From Oceanithermus profundus DSM 14977 (lineage in GTDB: Bacteria > Deinococcota > Deinococci > Deinococcales > Marinithermaceae): DNA of 64,000 bases. The stretch lies in contig NC_014761.1 in NCBI RefSeq assembly GCF_000183745.1, positions 2,232,001 to 2,296,000 on the forward strand, in the 5' to 3' direction. Below the pieces are notes generated by a model. That model worked only from the letters and a program-made list of their open reading frames with translations. It did no database searches and was not told where the DNA came from. Positions 49,815-57,551 of the stretch are shown in pieces. A program made the translations under genes and the position numbers. How positions within the stretch are numbered: the first letter of the stretch is position 1; the number at the start of each line of letters is the position of its first letter.

Positions 49815-51656
49815 TCAGCCCCCCTTGAACTCGAGCAGACGGCCCTCGAGCGTGGCCACGTAGAGGCGGCCCGCATGCGGCAGCGGCGCGGCCTGGACCT
49901 CGCCCAGCCCCTCGGCGCGCCACAGCTCGCGGCCGCTGGCGGCGTCGAGCGCCCGCACCTCGCCCGCCTCGGTGGCCAGGTAGAGCACCCCGCCGGCGAG
50001 GCTGAGCCCGGCGGTGACCCGGCCCACCTCGGCCGTCCAGGCCTCGTCGCCCGTCTTCAGGTCGAGGGCGTAGAGGACGCCGCTCCAGCCGGCCACGTAG
50101 ACGCGCCCCTCGCCGACCGCGGGGCTGCCCCAGAGCTCGCCTTCGACGTCGTAGGTCCACAGCACCTCGCGCGCCAGCGGGTCGAAGGCGTGCACCTCGC
50201 CGGCCCAGGTGGGCAGCACCAGCACCCCCCCGGCCGCGGGGATGTGGGCGTGGATGGGGCCGGCCTCGACCTTGTAGACGAGCTTTCCGCTCGCCGGCTC
50301 GAGCGCGAAGAGCCAGCCCGATTCGCTGGCGGCGAAGAGCATCCCGCGGTAGAGGGTGGGCCCCGCCGAAAGGTGCCCCCCGGCCTCGAAGGCCCACTCG
50401 AGCTCCCCTTCGGGGGTGAGGGCGTAGAGGTAGCCGTCGCGCCCCGCCAGGTAGACGCGCCGCGCGGTCACGAGCGGGCTCGCGGTCACCTCGGCGCGGG
50501 TCTTGTGTTCGAAGAGGCGGGCCCCGCCCAGGCCGCGGGCGCGAAGCACCCCCTCCCAGTCGGCGAAGTAGACGCGGTCCTCGGTGAGCGCGGGGGCGGC
50601 GGTCACCTCGTCGCTGGCGGGGAAGGGCGAAGCGGGCTCGAGCCCCGGCACCCGGAAGAGGTGCAGCGCCGCGCCCCCGCCCACGGCCAGCCGCCCGGCG
50701 CGGGCCACCGGCTCCATGGGCCAGACGGCCTCGCCCTCGAAGGCCGCCCGGGCGCTTGGCTCGAGCCGCTCGGGCCGCACCGGCCCCGAGGGGTAGTGGC
50801 CGCTGCGGGCCAGGCCCGCGCGCGCGGTGCCCGAGAGCTCGGCCCGCACCGCCTCCAGCACCGCCGCGAGCTCGCGCCGCGCCTGGGCCGCCGAAGGCGG
50901 CCGGTCGGCGGGCTCCTTTTCCAGCATGCGCAAGAGCCAGGCCGAAAGTGCGGCGGGCAGCGCGGGGTTGAGCTCGAGCGGGTCGCGCGGCGGCTCGTAG
51001 ACGTGCTGGTAGAGGACGGCCTGGTCGTGCTCGCCCTCGAAGGGCGGGCGGCCGGTGAGGGTGCGGTAGAGGACGGCCCCGAAGGCGTAGAGGTCGGCCG
51101 CGGGGGTGAGGGCCACCCCCTTGGCCTGCTCCGGGGCCATGTACTGGGGCGTTCCCAGGGTGTAGCCGGTGCGGGTGAAGTGGCGGGTGGCCTCGGCCAG
51201 GTAGGCGAGGCCGAAGTCCATCAGCTTGGGGCGGCCCTCCTCGGTGAGGAGGATGTTCTTGGGCGTCAGGTCGCGGTGCAGGATGCCGCGCGCGTGCAGG
51301 TGGCCGAGCGCCGCCAGCACCTCGAGCGCCGCCTCCAGGATGACGAGCCCCTCGGGCCCCGACTCGAACGGCCCCAGCCGGTCGAAGGTGCCGCCCTTCA
51401 CCAGCTCCATCACGAAGTAGGTGCGGCCCTCCTCCTCGCCCAGGTCGTAGATGGCCACCACGCCCGGGTGGCTGAGCGCGGCCAGCGCCCGCACCTCCTG
51501 GGCGAAGCGTTCGCGCTCGAGCGGGTGCACGTGGGCGTGCAGCAGCTTTACGGCCACCTCGCGGCCCACGCGCTCGTCGCGGGCGCGCCAAACCTCGGCC
51601 ATGCCCCCGGAGCCGATGGGCTCGATGAGCCGGTAGCGGCCGGCGAGAACGTCCAC
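49815..51656 (-). CDS. Ser/Thr protein kinase with PQQ-like beta-propeller domain
   Basis: 613 residues. Kinase domain about 1-270: Gly-rich IGSGGMAEV, Lys37 in VAVKLL, HRDLTPKN with catalytic Asp129, and DFG with Asp147. No obvious membrane helix. From about 330 come PQQ-type blades (VYLAGRDGYLYALTPEGELEW, VYVAGWSGVLYALDLKTG), which here would be an intracellular scaffold or ligand sensor. Hanks-type kinases usually carry such domains outside the cell, so the lack of a membrane anchor is notable. GTG at 51656 is six bases after TACAAT, so the message is probably leaderless. Confidence 0.9.
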   Translation of the reverse strand: MDVLAGRYRLIEPIGSGGMAEVWRARDERVGREVAVKLLHAHVHPLERERFAQEVRALAALSHPGVVAIYDLGEEEGRTYFVMELVKGGTFDRLGPFESGPEGLVILEAALEVLAALGHLHARGILHRDLTPKNILLTEEGRPKLMDFGLAYLAEATRHFTRTGYTLGTPQYMAPEQAKGVALTPAADLYAFGAVLYRTLTGRPPFEGEHDQAVLYQHVYEPPRDPLELNPALPAALSAWLLRMLEKEPADRPPSAAQARRELAAVLEAVRAELSGTARAGLARSGHYPSGPVRPERLEPSARAAFEGEAVWPMEPVARAGRLAVGGGAALHLFRVPGLEPASPFPASDEVTAAPALTEDRVYFADWEGVLRARGLGGARLFEHKTRAEVTASPLVTARRVYLAGRDGYLYALTPEGELEWAFEAGGHLSAGPTLYRGMLFAASESGWLFALEPASGKLVYKVEAGPIHAHIPAAGGVLVLPTWAGEVHAFDPLAREVLWTYDVEGELWGSPAVGEGRVYVAGWSGVLYALDLKTGDEAWTAEVGRVTAGLSLAGGVLYLATEAGEVRALDAASGRELWRAEGLGEVQAAPLPHAGRLYVATLEGRLLEFKGG

Positions 51657-51662
51657 CTACGT

Positions 51663-51668
51663 ATTGTA
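51663..51668 (-). promoter_or_regulatory. -10 box of leaderless kinase gene
   Basis: TACAAT, six bases before the kinase GTG. Confidence 0.5.
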
Positions 51669-51679
51669 TCGGGGCGGGG

Positions 51680-51895
51680 TCAGTCTTCTTCTTCGGCGAG
51701 CTTGGCCTTCAGCTCCTCGACGCTCATCTTGCCCTCTTCCAGCTCGCGGGCGATCTTCTGGATCGCCAGCCGCACGACCTCCGACTTGCTCACCAGCCGC
51801 TCGGGGCTGGAAAGCTCGTAGGCCGCCTTGGTGAGCAGGGCGTCTTGGTCTTCGCTGATGACCACTTGCAGGCGTTTCTTCTCTTTCTTCGGCAT
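51680..51895 (-). CDS. Small ribbon-helix-helix-like protein
   Basis: 71 residues. KRLQVVISEDQDALLTKAAYELSSPERLVSKSEVVRLAIQKIARE fits a ribbon-helix-helix DNA-binding protein, followed by a charged tail (EELKAKLAEEED). The ATG at 51895 has GGAGG three bases upstream; an earlier in-frame start would extend it by 12 residues. Divergent from murA across 119 bases with a strong murA promoter and a palindrome, so it may control murA or itself. Could also be a lone antitoxin. Confidence 0.7.
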   Translation of the reverse strand: MPKKEKKRLQVVISEDQDALLTKAAYELSSPERLVSKSEVVRLAIQKIARELEEGKMSVEELKAKLAEEED

Positions 51896-51934
51896 AGGCC
51901 TCCGGACCCTCACTATACCACGATGAGGCAATGC

Positions 51935-51963
51935 TTGACAATGCGCTGGAGTTGTTATATCAT
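51935..51963 (+). promoter_or_regulatory. murA promoter
   Basis: TTGACA (51935-51940), 17-base spacer and TATCAT (51958-51963): a near-consensus sigma-70-type promoter about 50 bases upstream of the murA ATG. Confidence 0.75.
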
Positions 51964-51971
51964 CACCTTAC

Positions 51972-51989
51972 GCATGATGTGTATCATGC
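51972..51989. promoter_or_regulatory. Operator-like palindrome at the murA transcript start
   Basis: GCATGAT-GTGT-ATCATGC, a perfect 7-4-7 inverted repeat just downstream of the -10 box, positioned to block transcription. The adjacent RHH protein is a candidate binder. Confidence 0.6.
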
Positions 51990-52014
51990 TCATCGTAGGG
52001 ACCGGGGGTCCGAC

Positions 52015-53289
52015 ATGCAGCAACCGTTGATCATCCAAGGAGGCACGCCCCTGCGGGGCGAACTGCGGGTCAACCCCGCCAAGAACGCGGCGTTGCCCAT
52101 CCTCGTGGGCAGCCTGCTCACGCGCGAGCCCGTCACCCTGGAAGAGGTGCCGCGGCTGCGCGACATCGAGGTCCTGCTCGAGCTGCTCGCCCACCTGGGC
52201 ACCCGCTACGCCTGGGAGGGCCGCACCCTCCACCTGCACACCCCCGAGATCACCCGTACCCAGGCCCCCTACGAACTCGTCAGCAAGATGCGCGCCAGCT
52301 TCATCGTGCTGGGCGCGCTCCTCGCCCGCGAGGGCGAGGGCGAGGTGAGCATGCCCGGCGGCTGCGCCTTCGGCCCCCGCCCGGTGGACCTGCACATCAA
52401 GGCGCTGCGGGACCTGGGCGTCGAGATCCACGAGGAAAGCGGCACCTTCACCGCCCGCCGCGCCGGCTGGCCCGAAGGCGAGGTCGTCTTCGACCGCCCC
52501 ACCGTGGGCGGCACCGAGCAGGTGATGCTGGCCGCGGCCCTGGGCCCCACCGAGGTGACCATCGTCAACGCCGCGCTCGAGCCCGAGATCGTCGACTTCG
52601 CCAACTTCCTGCAGATGCTCGGCGTCCAGATCGAGGGCGCCGGCACCGCCAAGATGACGATCCGCGGCGCCGATGCGCTGGGCGGCGGCCGCTACAGGAT
52701 CATCCCCGACCGCATCGAGGCCGGCACCTACCTGCTGGCCGTGGCCGCCACCCGCGGCGAGGTGCTGCTCGAGGGCGCCCGCCCCGAGCACATGGACGCG
52801 CTGCTCTCGAAATTGAAGAACGCCGGCCACACCGTCGTCACCGGCACCGACTGGGTGCGCCTGAAGAGCACCGCGAACCCGGAGCCCTTCGACGTGGACG
52901 CCCGCGAATACCCCGGCTTCCCCACCGACCTGCAGCCGCCGGTGACCGCCTACCTGGCCACCGTGCCCGGCGTCAGCCTGGTGCGCGACCTCGTCTACCC
53001 CGACCGCTTCACCCACGTGGGCGAGCTCGCCCGCCTGGGCGCGGAGCTGCACCTCAAGGAGCGGGTGCTGGCGGTGCACGGGCGCGGCCTCACCGGCGCG
53101 CGCATCAAGGCCTTCGACATCCGCGGCGGCGGGGCCATGGTCATCGCCGCGCTGGCCGCCGAGGGCGAGACGGTGATCGAGGGCATGCAGCACGTGGGCC
53201 GCGGCTACGAAGACCTCGAAGACCGCCTGCGCCAGCTGGGCGCGGTCGTCTACGGCGAGCCGGTGCGGCTCGAGCAGGCGGCGGACTGA
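52015..53289 (+). CDS. murA: UDP-N-acetylglucosamine 1-carboxyvinyltransferase
   Basis: 424 residues, normal length. Lys23-Asn24 in NPAKNAALPIL and Cys117 in MPGGCAFGPRP are the catalytic residues; the Cys is the fosfomycin target. AAxx barrel repeats run to GRGYEDLEDRLRQLGA at the end. First committed step of peptidoglycan synthesis, using UDP-GlcNAc from GlmU. The ATG at 52015 is preferred over an in-frame extension because the promoter and operator lie in that extension. Confidence 0.96.
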   Translation: MQQPLIIQGGTPLRGELRVNPAKNAALPILVGSLLTREPVTLEEVPRLRDIEVLLELLAHLGTRYAWEGRTLHLHTPEITRTQAPYELVSKMRASFIVLGALLAREGEGEVSMPGGCAFGPRPVDLHIKALRDLGVEIHEESGTFTARRAGWPEGEVVFDRPTVGGTEQVMLAAALGPTEVTIVNAALEPEIVDFANFLQMLGVQIEGAGTAKMTIRGADALGGGRYRIIPDRIEAGTYLLAVAATRGEVLLEGARPEHMDALLSKLKNAGHTVVTGTDWVRLKSTANPEPFDVDAREYPGFPTDLQPPVTAYLATVPGVSLVRDLVYPDRFTHVGELARLGAELHLKERVLAVHGRGLTGARIKAFDIRGGGAMVIAALAAEGETVIEGMQHVGRGYEDLEDRLRQLGAVVYGEPVRLEQAAD

Positions 53290-53302
53290 ACGTCCGCGCC
53301 CC

Positions 53303-53328
53303 GGCCCGTGGGCCTGCCGGGCCTTTCG
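53303..53328 (+). terminator. Possible murA terminator
   Basis: GGCCCG and CGGGCC pair across a nine-base loop and are followed by TTTCGT; the T tract is weak. Confidence 0.35.
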
Positions 53329-53343
53329 TACCTGGCGGTACGA
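53326..53343. promoter_or_regulatory. Inverted repeat before the protease-methyltransferase gene
   Basis: TCGTACC-TGGC-GGTACGA, a perfect 7-4-7 repeat about 13 bases before a CATAAT box (53356-53361). Possible operator. Confidence 0.4.
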
Positions 53344-53366
53344 GACCAGGAAATTCATAATGTAGT

Positions 53367-54767
53367 TTGGTTGTGAAACGCGGTGCGCCCATGGGGTCGG
53401 GCCCCTGGCCCTTCTTTCTGCTGGCGCTCGGCCTTTCTTGGCTGTTTTGGGTACCCCTCGCCGTTCTCCAGGTCAACGTGTGGGGGTGGCCCGCCGTCGC
53501 CTTCGGCGCCCTCGGCCTGTTCGGGCCCGCGCTTGCGGAAACGCTGCTGCTGGCGCGCCGCAGCGACCCCGCGCTTTGGCGCGACTACCGCAGCCGGCTG
53601 TTCGACCCCCGCAGAATCCGGGCCCCGGTCTGGGCCGTGATCGCGCTGGGCTTCCCCCTCATCAACGCGGCCGCGCTGGCCCTCTACGTGTCGGGCGGGG
53701 GGTCGTGGCCGGCCTTCGAAACGGCCCGGCAGCTCTGGGCCGAACCCTGGAGGCTGCTTCCGTACGCGGCCTTCATGCTCCTGTTCGGCCCGCTGCCCGA
53801 AGAGCTCGGCTGGCGGGGCTACGCGCTGGACCGGCTGCAGCGGTACCGCAGCGCGCTGGCCTCGAGCCTGATCCTGGGCGCCGTCTGGGGGCTGTGGCAC
53901 CTGCCGCTGTTCTTCCTTCCGGGAACGTACCAGCACGACCGCCTGGGCTTCCTGAGCGCGGGTTTCTGGTCGTTCCTGTTCGGCACCCTGACGGCCTCCG
54001 TCCTCTTCACCTGGATCTACAACCGCGCCAACCGCAGCACGCTCGCGGCCGTGCTCTTTCACTTCTCCATCAATTTCAGCGGCGAGCTCTTCGACCTGCC
54101 GCAGGGCGCCCAGCTTTACAGGACGGCGCTCGTCGCCCTTTGGACCGTCGCCGTGGTGGCCTTCGAAGGCCCGCGCACCCTCCGGGGCGGCGCGGCCTGG
54201 GCGCGTTTCTTCGGCCGCGGCGCCTTCGCCCCCGACCTTTCCTTCGTTCTCCTCTCCCCGCTGCGGCGGCTGGTGCTGCCCCCGGAACGCCTGGCCGAGC
54301 GCCTGCACCTGAACGAGGACGCGCGCGTCCTCGAGCTGGGCCCGGGCCCGGGCTACTTCAGCGTGGCGGTGGCGCGGCGCCTGCCCCGGGGGCGGCTCGA
54401 GCTCCTCGACCTGCAGCCGCAGATGCTGGAGCGGGCCCGCCGCCGCCTCGCGCGCGCCGGCCTCGAGTCCCGCGCGGGCTTCACGGTGGGCGCGGCGGAC
54501 GCGCCGCTCCCCTGGGGCGACGGCAGCTTCGACGTCGCCTTCCTCGTCGCGGTGCTGGGCGAGCTGAACGACCCCCTGGCCTGCCTGCGGGAGGTCCGGC
54601 GCGTGCTCAAACCCGGCGGGCTGCTCTCGATCACCGAGCAGCCCGGCGACCCCGACTTCGTACCCGCGGAGCGCGTGCGGGAGCTCGCGGCCCGGGCGGG
54701 GTTCGCGCCCTGCGAGTCCTACGGATCCGGGCGCAACTTCACGCTCAACTTCCGGAGCCCCGCCTAG
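53367..54767 (+). CDS. CPBP (Rce1/ABI-type) membrane protease fused to SAM methyltransferase
   Basis: 466 residues. Residues about 10-270 form an eight-helix CPBP glutamic protease: EELGWR (Glu145, Glu146, Arg150), WHLP (His178) and FHFSIN (His232, Asn236). From about 295 comes a class I methyltransferase: VLELGPGPGYFS (motif I, about 321-332), LLDLQPQML and VLKPGGLLSITEQ. The two reading frames are continuous with no stop, so it is a true fusion in this sequence. CPBP proteases cleave prenylated or small membrane peptides. The TTG at 53367 lies five bases after CATAAT (leaderless pattern); GTG 53373 and ATG 53391 are alternative starts. Confidence 0.82.
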   Translation: MVVKRGAPMGSGPWPFFLLALGLSWLFWVPLAVLQVNVWGWPAVAFGALGLFGPALAETLLLARRSDPALWRDYRSRLFDPRRIRAPVWAVIALGFPLINAAALALYVSGGGSWPAFETARQLWAEPWRLLPYAAFMLLFGPLPEELGWRGYALDRLQRYRSALASSLILGAVWGLWHLPLFFLPGTYQHDRLGFLSAGFWSFLFGTLTASVLFTWIYNRANRSTLAAVLFHFSINFSGELFDLPQGAQLYRTALVALWTVAVVAFEGPRTLRGGAAWARFFGRGAFAPDLSFVLLSPLRRLVLPPERLAERLHLNEDARVLELGPGPGYFSVAVARRLPRGRLELLDLQPQMLERARRRLARAGLESRAGFTVGAADAPLPWGDGSFDVAFLVAVLGELNDPLACLREVRRVLKPGGLLSITEQPGDPDFVPAERVRELAARAGFAPCESYGSGRNFTLNFRSPA

Positions 54768-54806
54768 GCCGCCGGGCCTGCCCGGGCGCTCGATTGGAAA
54801 CCCGCC

Positions 54807-55409
54807 TTACGTTTCCGTGCCGCGCGGGGCCGCGCCCCTTTCGCCACCGGCCGCCGGGTTCTCCCGGTCCAGGTGCCAGCGCAGCGGGTTGGTGGCGATG
54901 TACGCGCGCAGGCGATCCAGTTCGGTTTCGTTGCGGACGATGCGGTCGTGGTAGCTGCGTTGCCAGAGGCGGCCTTCGAAGCGGGGCCAGCCCTCGTCGC
55001 GCACGCCGCGGATATAGGCGTTGGTGGTCATCGTCTTGAACCAGCTCATGACCTCGGGAAGGGAGGTGGGTTTTCTTCGTAGGGGCGCACCCGTGTGTGC
55101 GCCCGATTTTTCCGGGCCGACACGTGGGTCGGCCCCTACCGAGAAATCGGCGTTGAGGACGAGCAAGCCGTGGAAGTGGTTGGGCATGACCACGAAGGCG
55201 TCCAGCAACGCGCCCGCGAACTTCCCGGGCAAGGAAAGCCACCATTCCTCGACCATCCGGCCGGCGGCGTTCGTGACCATCACGCCCTCGTCAACCTCCC
55301 CAAACAAACACGCCCGCCCCTGCGTCACCAGCGTGACGAAGTACGCCCCCGGGCTGCGGTAGTCGTAACCCGCAAGTCGGGTGCGCCTGCGGCGGGGGCG
55401 CTCCTCCAT
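54807..55409 (-). CDS. REP-associated tyrosine transposase (RAYT, Y1 type)
   Basis: 200 residues. MPNHFHGLLVL (His78, His80) is the HUH metal site and the catalytic Tyr probably lies in SWFKTMTTNAY or RSYHDRIVR; the end YIATNPLRWHLD is typical of the family. These domesticated IS200-like enzymes process REP palindromes. Residues about 91-111 are encoded by a GTAGGGGC-ended palindrome that looks like its own substrate inserted in frame. ATG at 55409. Last in line after the serine hydrolase gene, eight bases apart. Copy appears intact. Confidence 0.88.
   Translation of the reverse strand: MEERPRRRRTRLAGYDYRSPGAYFVTLVTQGRACLFGEVDEGVMVTNAAGRMVEEWWLSLPGKFAGALLDAFVVMPNHFHGLLVLNADFSVGADPRVGPEKSGAHTGAPLRRKPTSLPEVMSWFKTMTTNAYIRGVRDEGWPRFEGRLWQRSYHDRIVRNETELDRLRAYIATNPLRWHLDRENPAAGGERGAAPRGTET
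55079..55139. repeat. REPIN-like double palindrome inside the RAYT gene
   Basis: 61 bp with outer ends GTAGGGGC/GCCCCTAC, containing two back-to-back hairpins (GGGCGCAC..GTGTGCGCCC and GGGCCGAC..GTCGGCCC) around a GATTTTTCC centre. With partly matching flanks the unit is 55074-55145, 72 bp, which keeps the reading frame. Confidence 0.7.
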
Positions 55410-55417
55410 GGCCGCAC

Positions 55418-56590
55418 CTAAGGCCGCTTTTGCGCCAGCAGCTCGAGCACCGCCCCGTAGAGCCCGAAGAGCGCGTTTTCGTCCAGGTCCTCGGCGTTCC
55501 AGGTGGCCACCACGCAGTAGCGCGCGCCCGCGTCGTCCTCCAACCAGGTGGTCAGGTTGAGCACGCCCGGCTCGCTGCCGCCCTTGTAGACGACCTGCTT
55601 CCAGGCCTCCCGGCGCGCCAGGCCGGGGTTGATGCCGGAAAGCGGGGTGGCGGCGGCGCGCTCCGCCAGCTCGCAGAGCTCGCGCGCCGAGTAGAACCAC
55701 TCGACCTCGGGGGCCGGGGGCGCGGCGAAGAGCCGCTGCACCGTGGGCAGTGGCCGCGCCTCGCCCTCCGCGATCAGCTTGCGGCGCTCGTCCGCGCCCG
55801 CCTCGCGCCAGCGCCGGGCCAGCTCGGGGTCGGCCTTGATCACGAAGGCGGCGCGGGTGCTGAGCAGCGGCACGTTGCCGTAGGCGTAGGCCTCCACCCG
55901 CTCACGCCCAAGCAGGTGGATCAGGTGGTCGGTGGCGGTGTTATCGCTCTCGCTCAGCATCCGCCCCGCCAGGTCCGCGAGCGTCAACGGCGTGCCCGCG
56001 GGCCAGTCGGCGAGGGCGCCGCTGGGCAGGCTCCGGTAGGCGGCCTCGAGCGGCCGCGTGTCCTCCCAGGCGAGCCCCCCGGCCCCGACCCGCTCGAGCA
56101 GCGCCGCCAGCACCGAGAGCTTGAAGGTCGAGCCCACGGCCAGACGGGCGTCGGGGTCGAGGGCGGCCAGCACCTCGCCGTTCTTCAGCACCAGGAAGCT
56201 CTTTTTTCCCGCCAGCGCGGCCATGCGTTTTTCGGCCTCGGCCAGCGAGGCGAGCCGCGGCCGGGGCGGCTTGAAGAAGAGACCAACGATCCGCCCCTGG
56301 GCGTCGAGGGTAAGGCTCACCGGCACCTCGCCCTTCTCGAAGACGGCCACGTACCCCGCGCCCTCGGGGCGCACCCCCTCGAACGCCCCCAGCTGGCCGC
56401 CGAGCTGGCGCACGATCGCCGCCACCTGGGCCGCGGGCACCTGCTTCAAAAACGACGGGGCGAACCAGCGGCTTTCGATCTTCTGGGTGAACAGCGCCGC
56501 CACCCGCGCCGCGGCGGCGTCCTGGGCCGCGGCGGGCACGGCCAGCGCGAGCGCCAGGGCCAGGGCGAGCCCCCACGCGCCCCGCCTCAC
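55418..56590 (-). CDS. Secreted serine hydrolase of the class A beta-lactamase family
   Basis: 390 residues. Signal peptide RRGAWGLALALALALAVPAAAQ, a 100-residue N-terminal DUF3887-like/cystatin-like region, then the penicillin-binding fold: STFK (Ser154, Lys157), SDN (about 229) and KGG in YKGGSEPG replacing KTG. Could be a beta-lactamase or a DD-peptidase-like esterase; activity on beta-lactams is not assured. The GTG at 56590 makes a GTGA overlap with the SdpI-like gene, so it is expressed from the ArsR promoter. Confidence 0.85.
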   Translation of the reverse strand: MRRGAWGLALALALALAVPAAAQDAAAARVAALFTQKIESRWFAPSFLKQVPAAQVAAIVRQLGGQLGAFEGVRPEGAGYVAVFEKGEVPVSLTLDAQGRIVGLFFKPPRPRLASLAEAEKRMAALAGKKSFLVLKNGEVLAALDPDARLAVGSTFKLSVLAALLERVGAGGLAWEDTRPLEAAYRSLPSGALADWPAGTPLTLADLAGRMLSESDNTATDHLIHLLGRERVEAYAYGNVPLLSTRAAFVIKADPELARRWREAGADERRKLIAEGEARPLPTVQRLFAAPPAPEVEWFYSARELCELAERAAATPLSGINPGLARREAWKQVVYKGGSEPGVLNLTTWLEDDAGARYCVVATWNAEDLDENALFGLYGAVLELLAQKRP

Positions 56591-57240
56591 GAGCGGGCCT
56601 CCTCCTGCCGCCACACCGCCCACGAGAGCCAGACCAGGTACGCGGTCGCGAGCAGCAGCGCCGCCATCATCCCCCACAGCACCCACTCCGGAGGCCACCA
56701 CCAGGCGGCGACGACGACGGCCAGCCCCAGGGCGATGAAGATCCAGCCCCCCACCCGGTTCGCCACCTGCCAGGCGCGCGGGCTCGAGAGCGTCCAGGGG
56801 GTGCGCACCCCGAAGAGCCAGTTCTGCGGGGCCTTGGGCAGGTAGTTGCCGGTGATGACGAAGGTCAGCCCCAGGACCACGAGCAGCGCCCGCAGGCCGC
56901 CCTCGGCGTTCAGGCCCGCGCCTTGCAGGGTGGTCCAGGTCAGGTAGAGCACCCCCAGCTGCAGCAGGGCGAGCCCCCAGGCGGTGGCGGCGACGAGGAG
57001 CGGCCAGGCGCGCCAGGGGCCGCGGCGGCTGGGGTCGAAGCGCGGCCAGACCGCGAGCGCGGCCACGACGAGGAGCTGCACCGCCGGCAGGATCAGGACC
57101 TCGAACTTCGAGCCCCAGCGGTCCACCTCGCCGGCGGCGTTCCAGTGGGCGGGTATGCGGTCGGGGAAGACCGCGAGGGCCGCGAGCGTCGCCCCCCAGC
57201 TAACGATCAAGGCCAAGACGGCCAGCGCGTGGCGTTTCAT
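56587..57240 (-). CDS. SdpI/DUF1648-family membrane protein
   Basis: 217 residues, six membrane segments. FPDRIPAHWNAAGEVDRWGSK is the DUF1648 motif and LPKAPQNWLFGVRTPWTLSSPRAW the SdpI motif. Bacillus SdpI gives immunity to the SdpC peptide and sequesters the ArsR-type repressor SdpR. Here an ArsR-type gene overlaps its start by 41 bases, the same arrangement as sdpRI. Confidence 0.9.
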   Translation of the reverse strand: MKRHALAVLALIVSWGATLAALAVFPDRIPAHWNAAGEVDRWGSKFEVLILPAVQLLVVAALAVWPRFDPSRRGPWRAWPLLVAATAWGLALLQLGVLYLTWTTLQGAGLNAEGGLRALLVVLGLTFVITGNYLPKAPQNWLFGVRTPWTLSSPRAWQVANRVGGWIFIALGLAVVVAAWWWPPEWVLWGMMAALLLATAYLVWLSWAVWRQEEARS

Positions 57241-57508
57241 CCTCCGCTCCTTTCCCCAGCTCCATCAGGAAGGCCAGCGCCTCCTCCATCACCGAGGCGG
57301 CCAGGCGGTAGACCCGGCGGTTGCCGCGCACCTCGACCTCCACCAGCCCCGCCTCGCGCAGCACCCGCAGGTGCTGGCTGAGCGTGCTGCGGGCCAGCGG
57401 GAAGGCCTCGGCCAGCTCGCCGGCGCTGCGCTCGCCCGTGCGCAGGGCGCGCAGCACCTCGCGCCGCGTGGGGTCGGCCAGGGCCTTGAAGAGCCGGTTC
57501 AGTGGCAC
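57200..57508 (-). CDS. ArsR-family repressor (SdpR-like)
   Basis: 102 residues. LFKALADPTRREVLRALRTGERSAGELAEAFPLARSTLSQHLRVLREAGLVEVEVRGNRRVYRL is the winged helix; no metal-binding Cys is present, as in SdpR. GTG at 57508 is seven bases after TACAAT (57516-57521). The region just upstream has GTAAC..GTTAC half-sites overlapping the promoter, which suggests autoregulation. First gene of a three-gene operon with the SdpI-like protein and the serine hydrolase. Confidence 0.9.
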   Translation of the reverse strand: MPLNRLFKALADPTRREVLRALRTGERSAGELAEAFPLARSTLSQHLRVLREAGLVEVEVRGNRRVYRLAASVMEEALAFLMELGKGAEDETPRAGRLGLDR

Positions 57509-57515
57509 GGGTACA

Positions 57516-57521
57516 TTGTAA
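57516..57521 (-). promoter_or_regulatory. -10 box of the ArsR operon
   Basis: TACAAT seven bases before the GTG; GTAAC at 57519-57523 and GTTAC at 57540-57544 flank it as possible operator half-sites. Confidence 0.45.
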
Positions 57522-57551
57522 CACGTTTTATTACGTAAGTTACCGAAACGG

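Noticed and set aside
49743-51821. 692-residue plus-strand frame
   Set aside because: Antisense to the kinase-propeller gene, whose motifs are complete.
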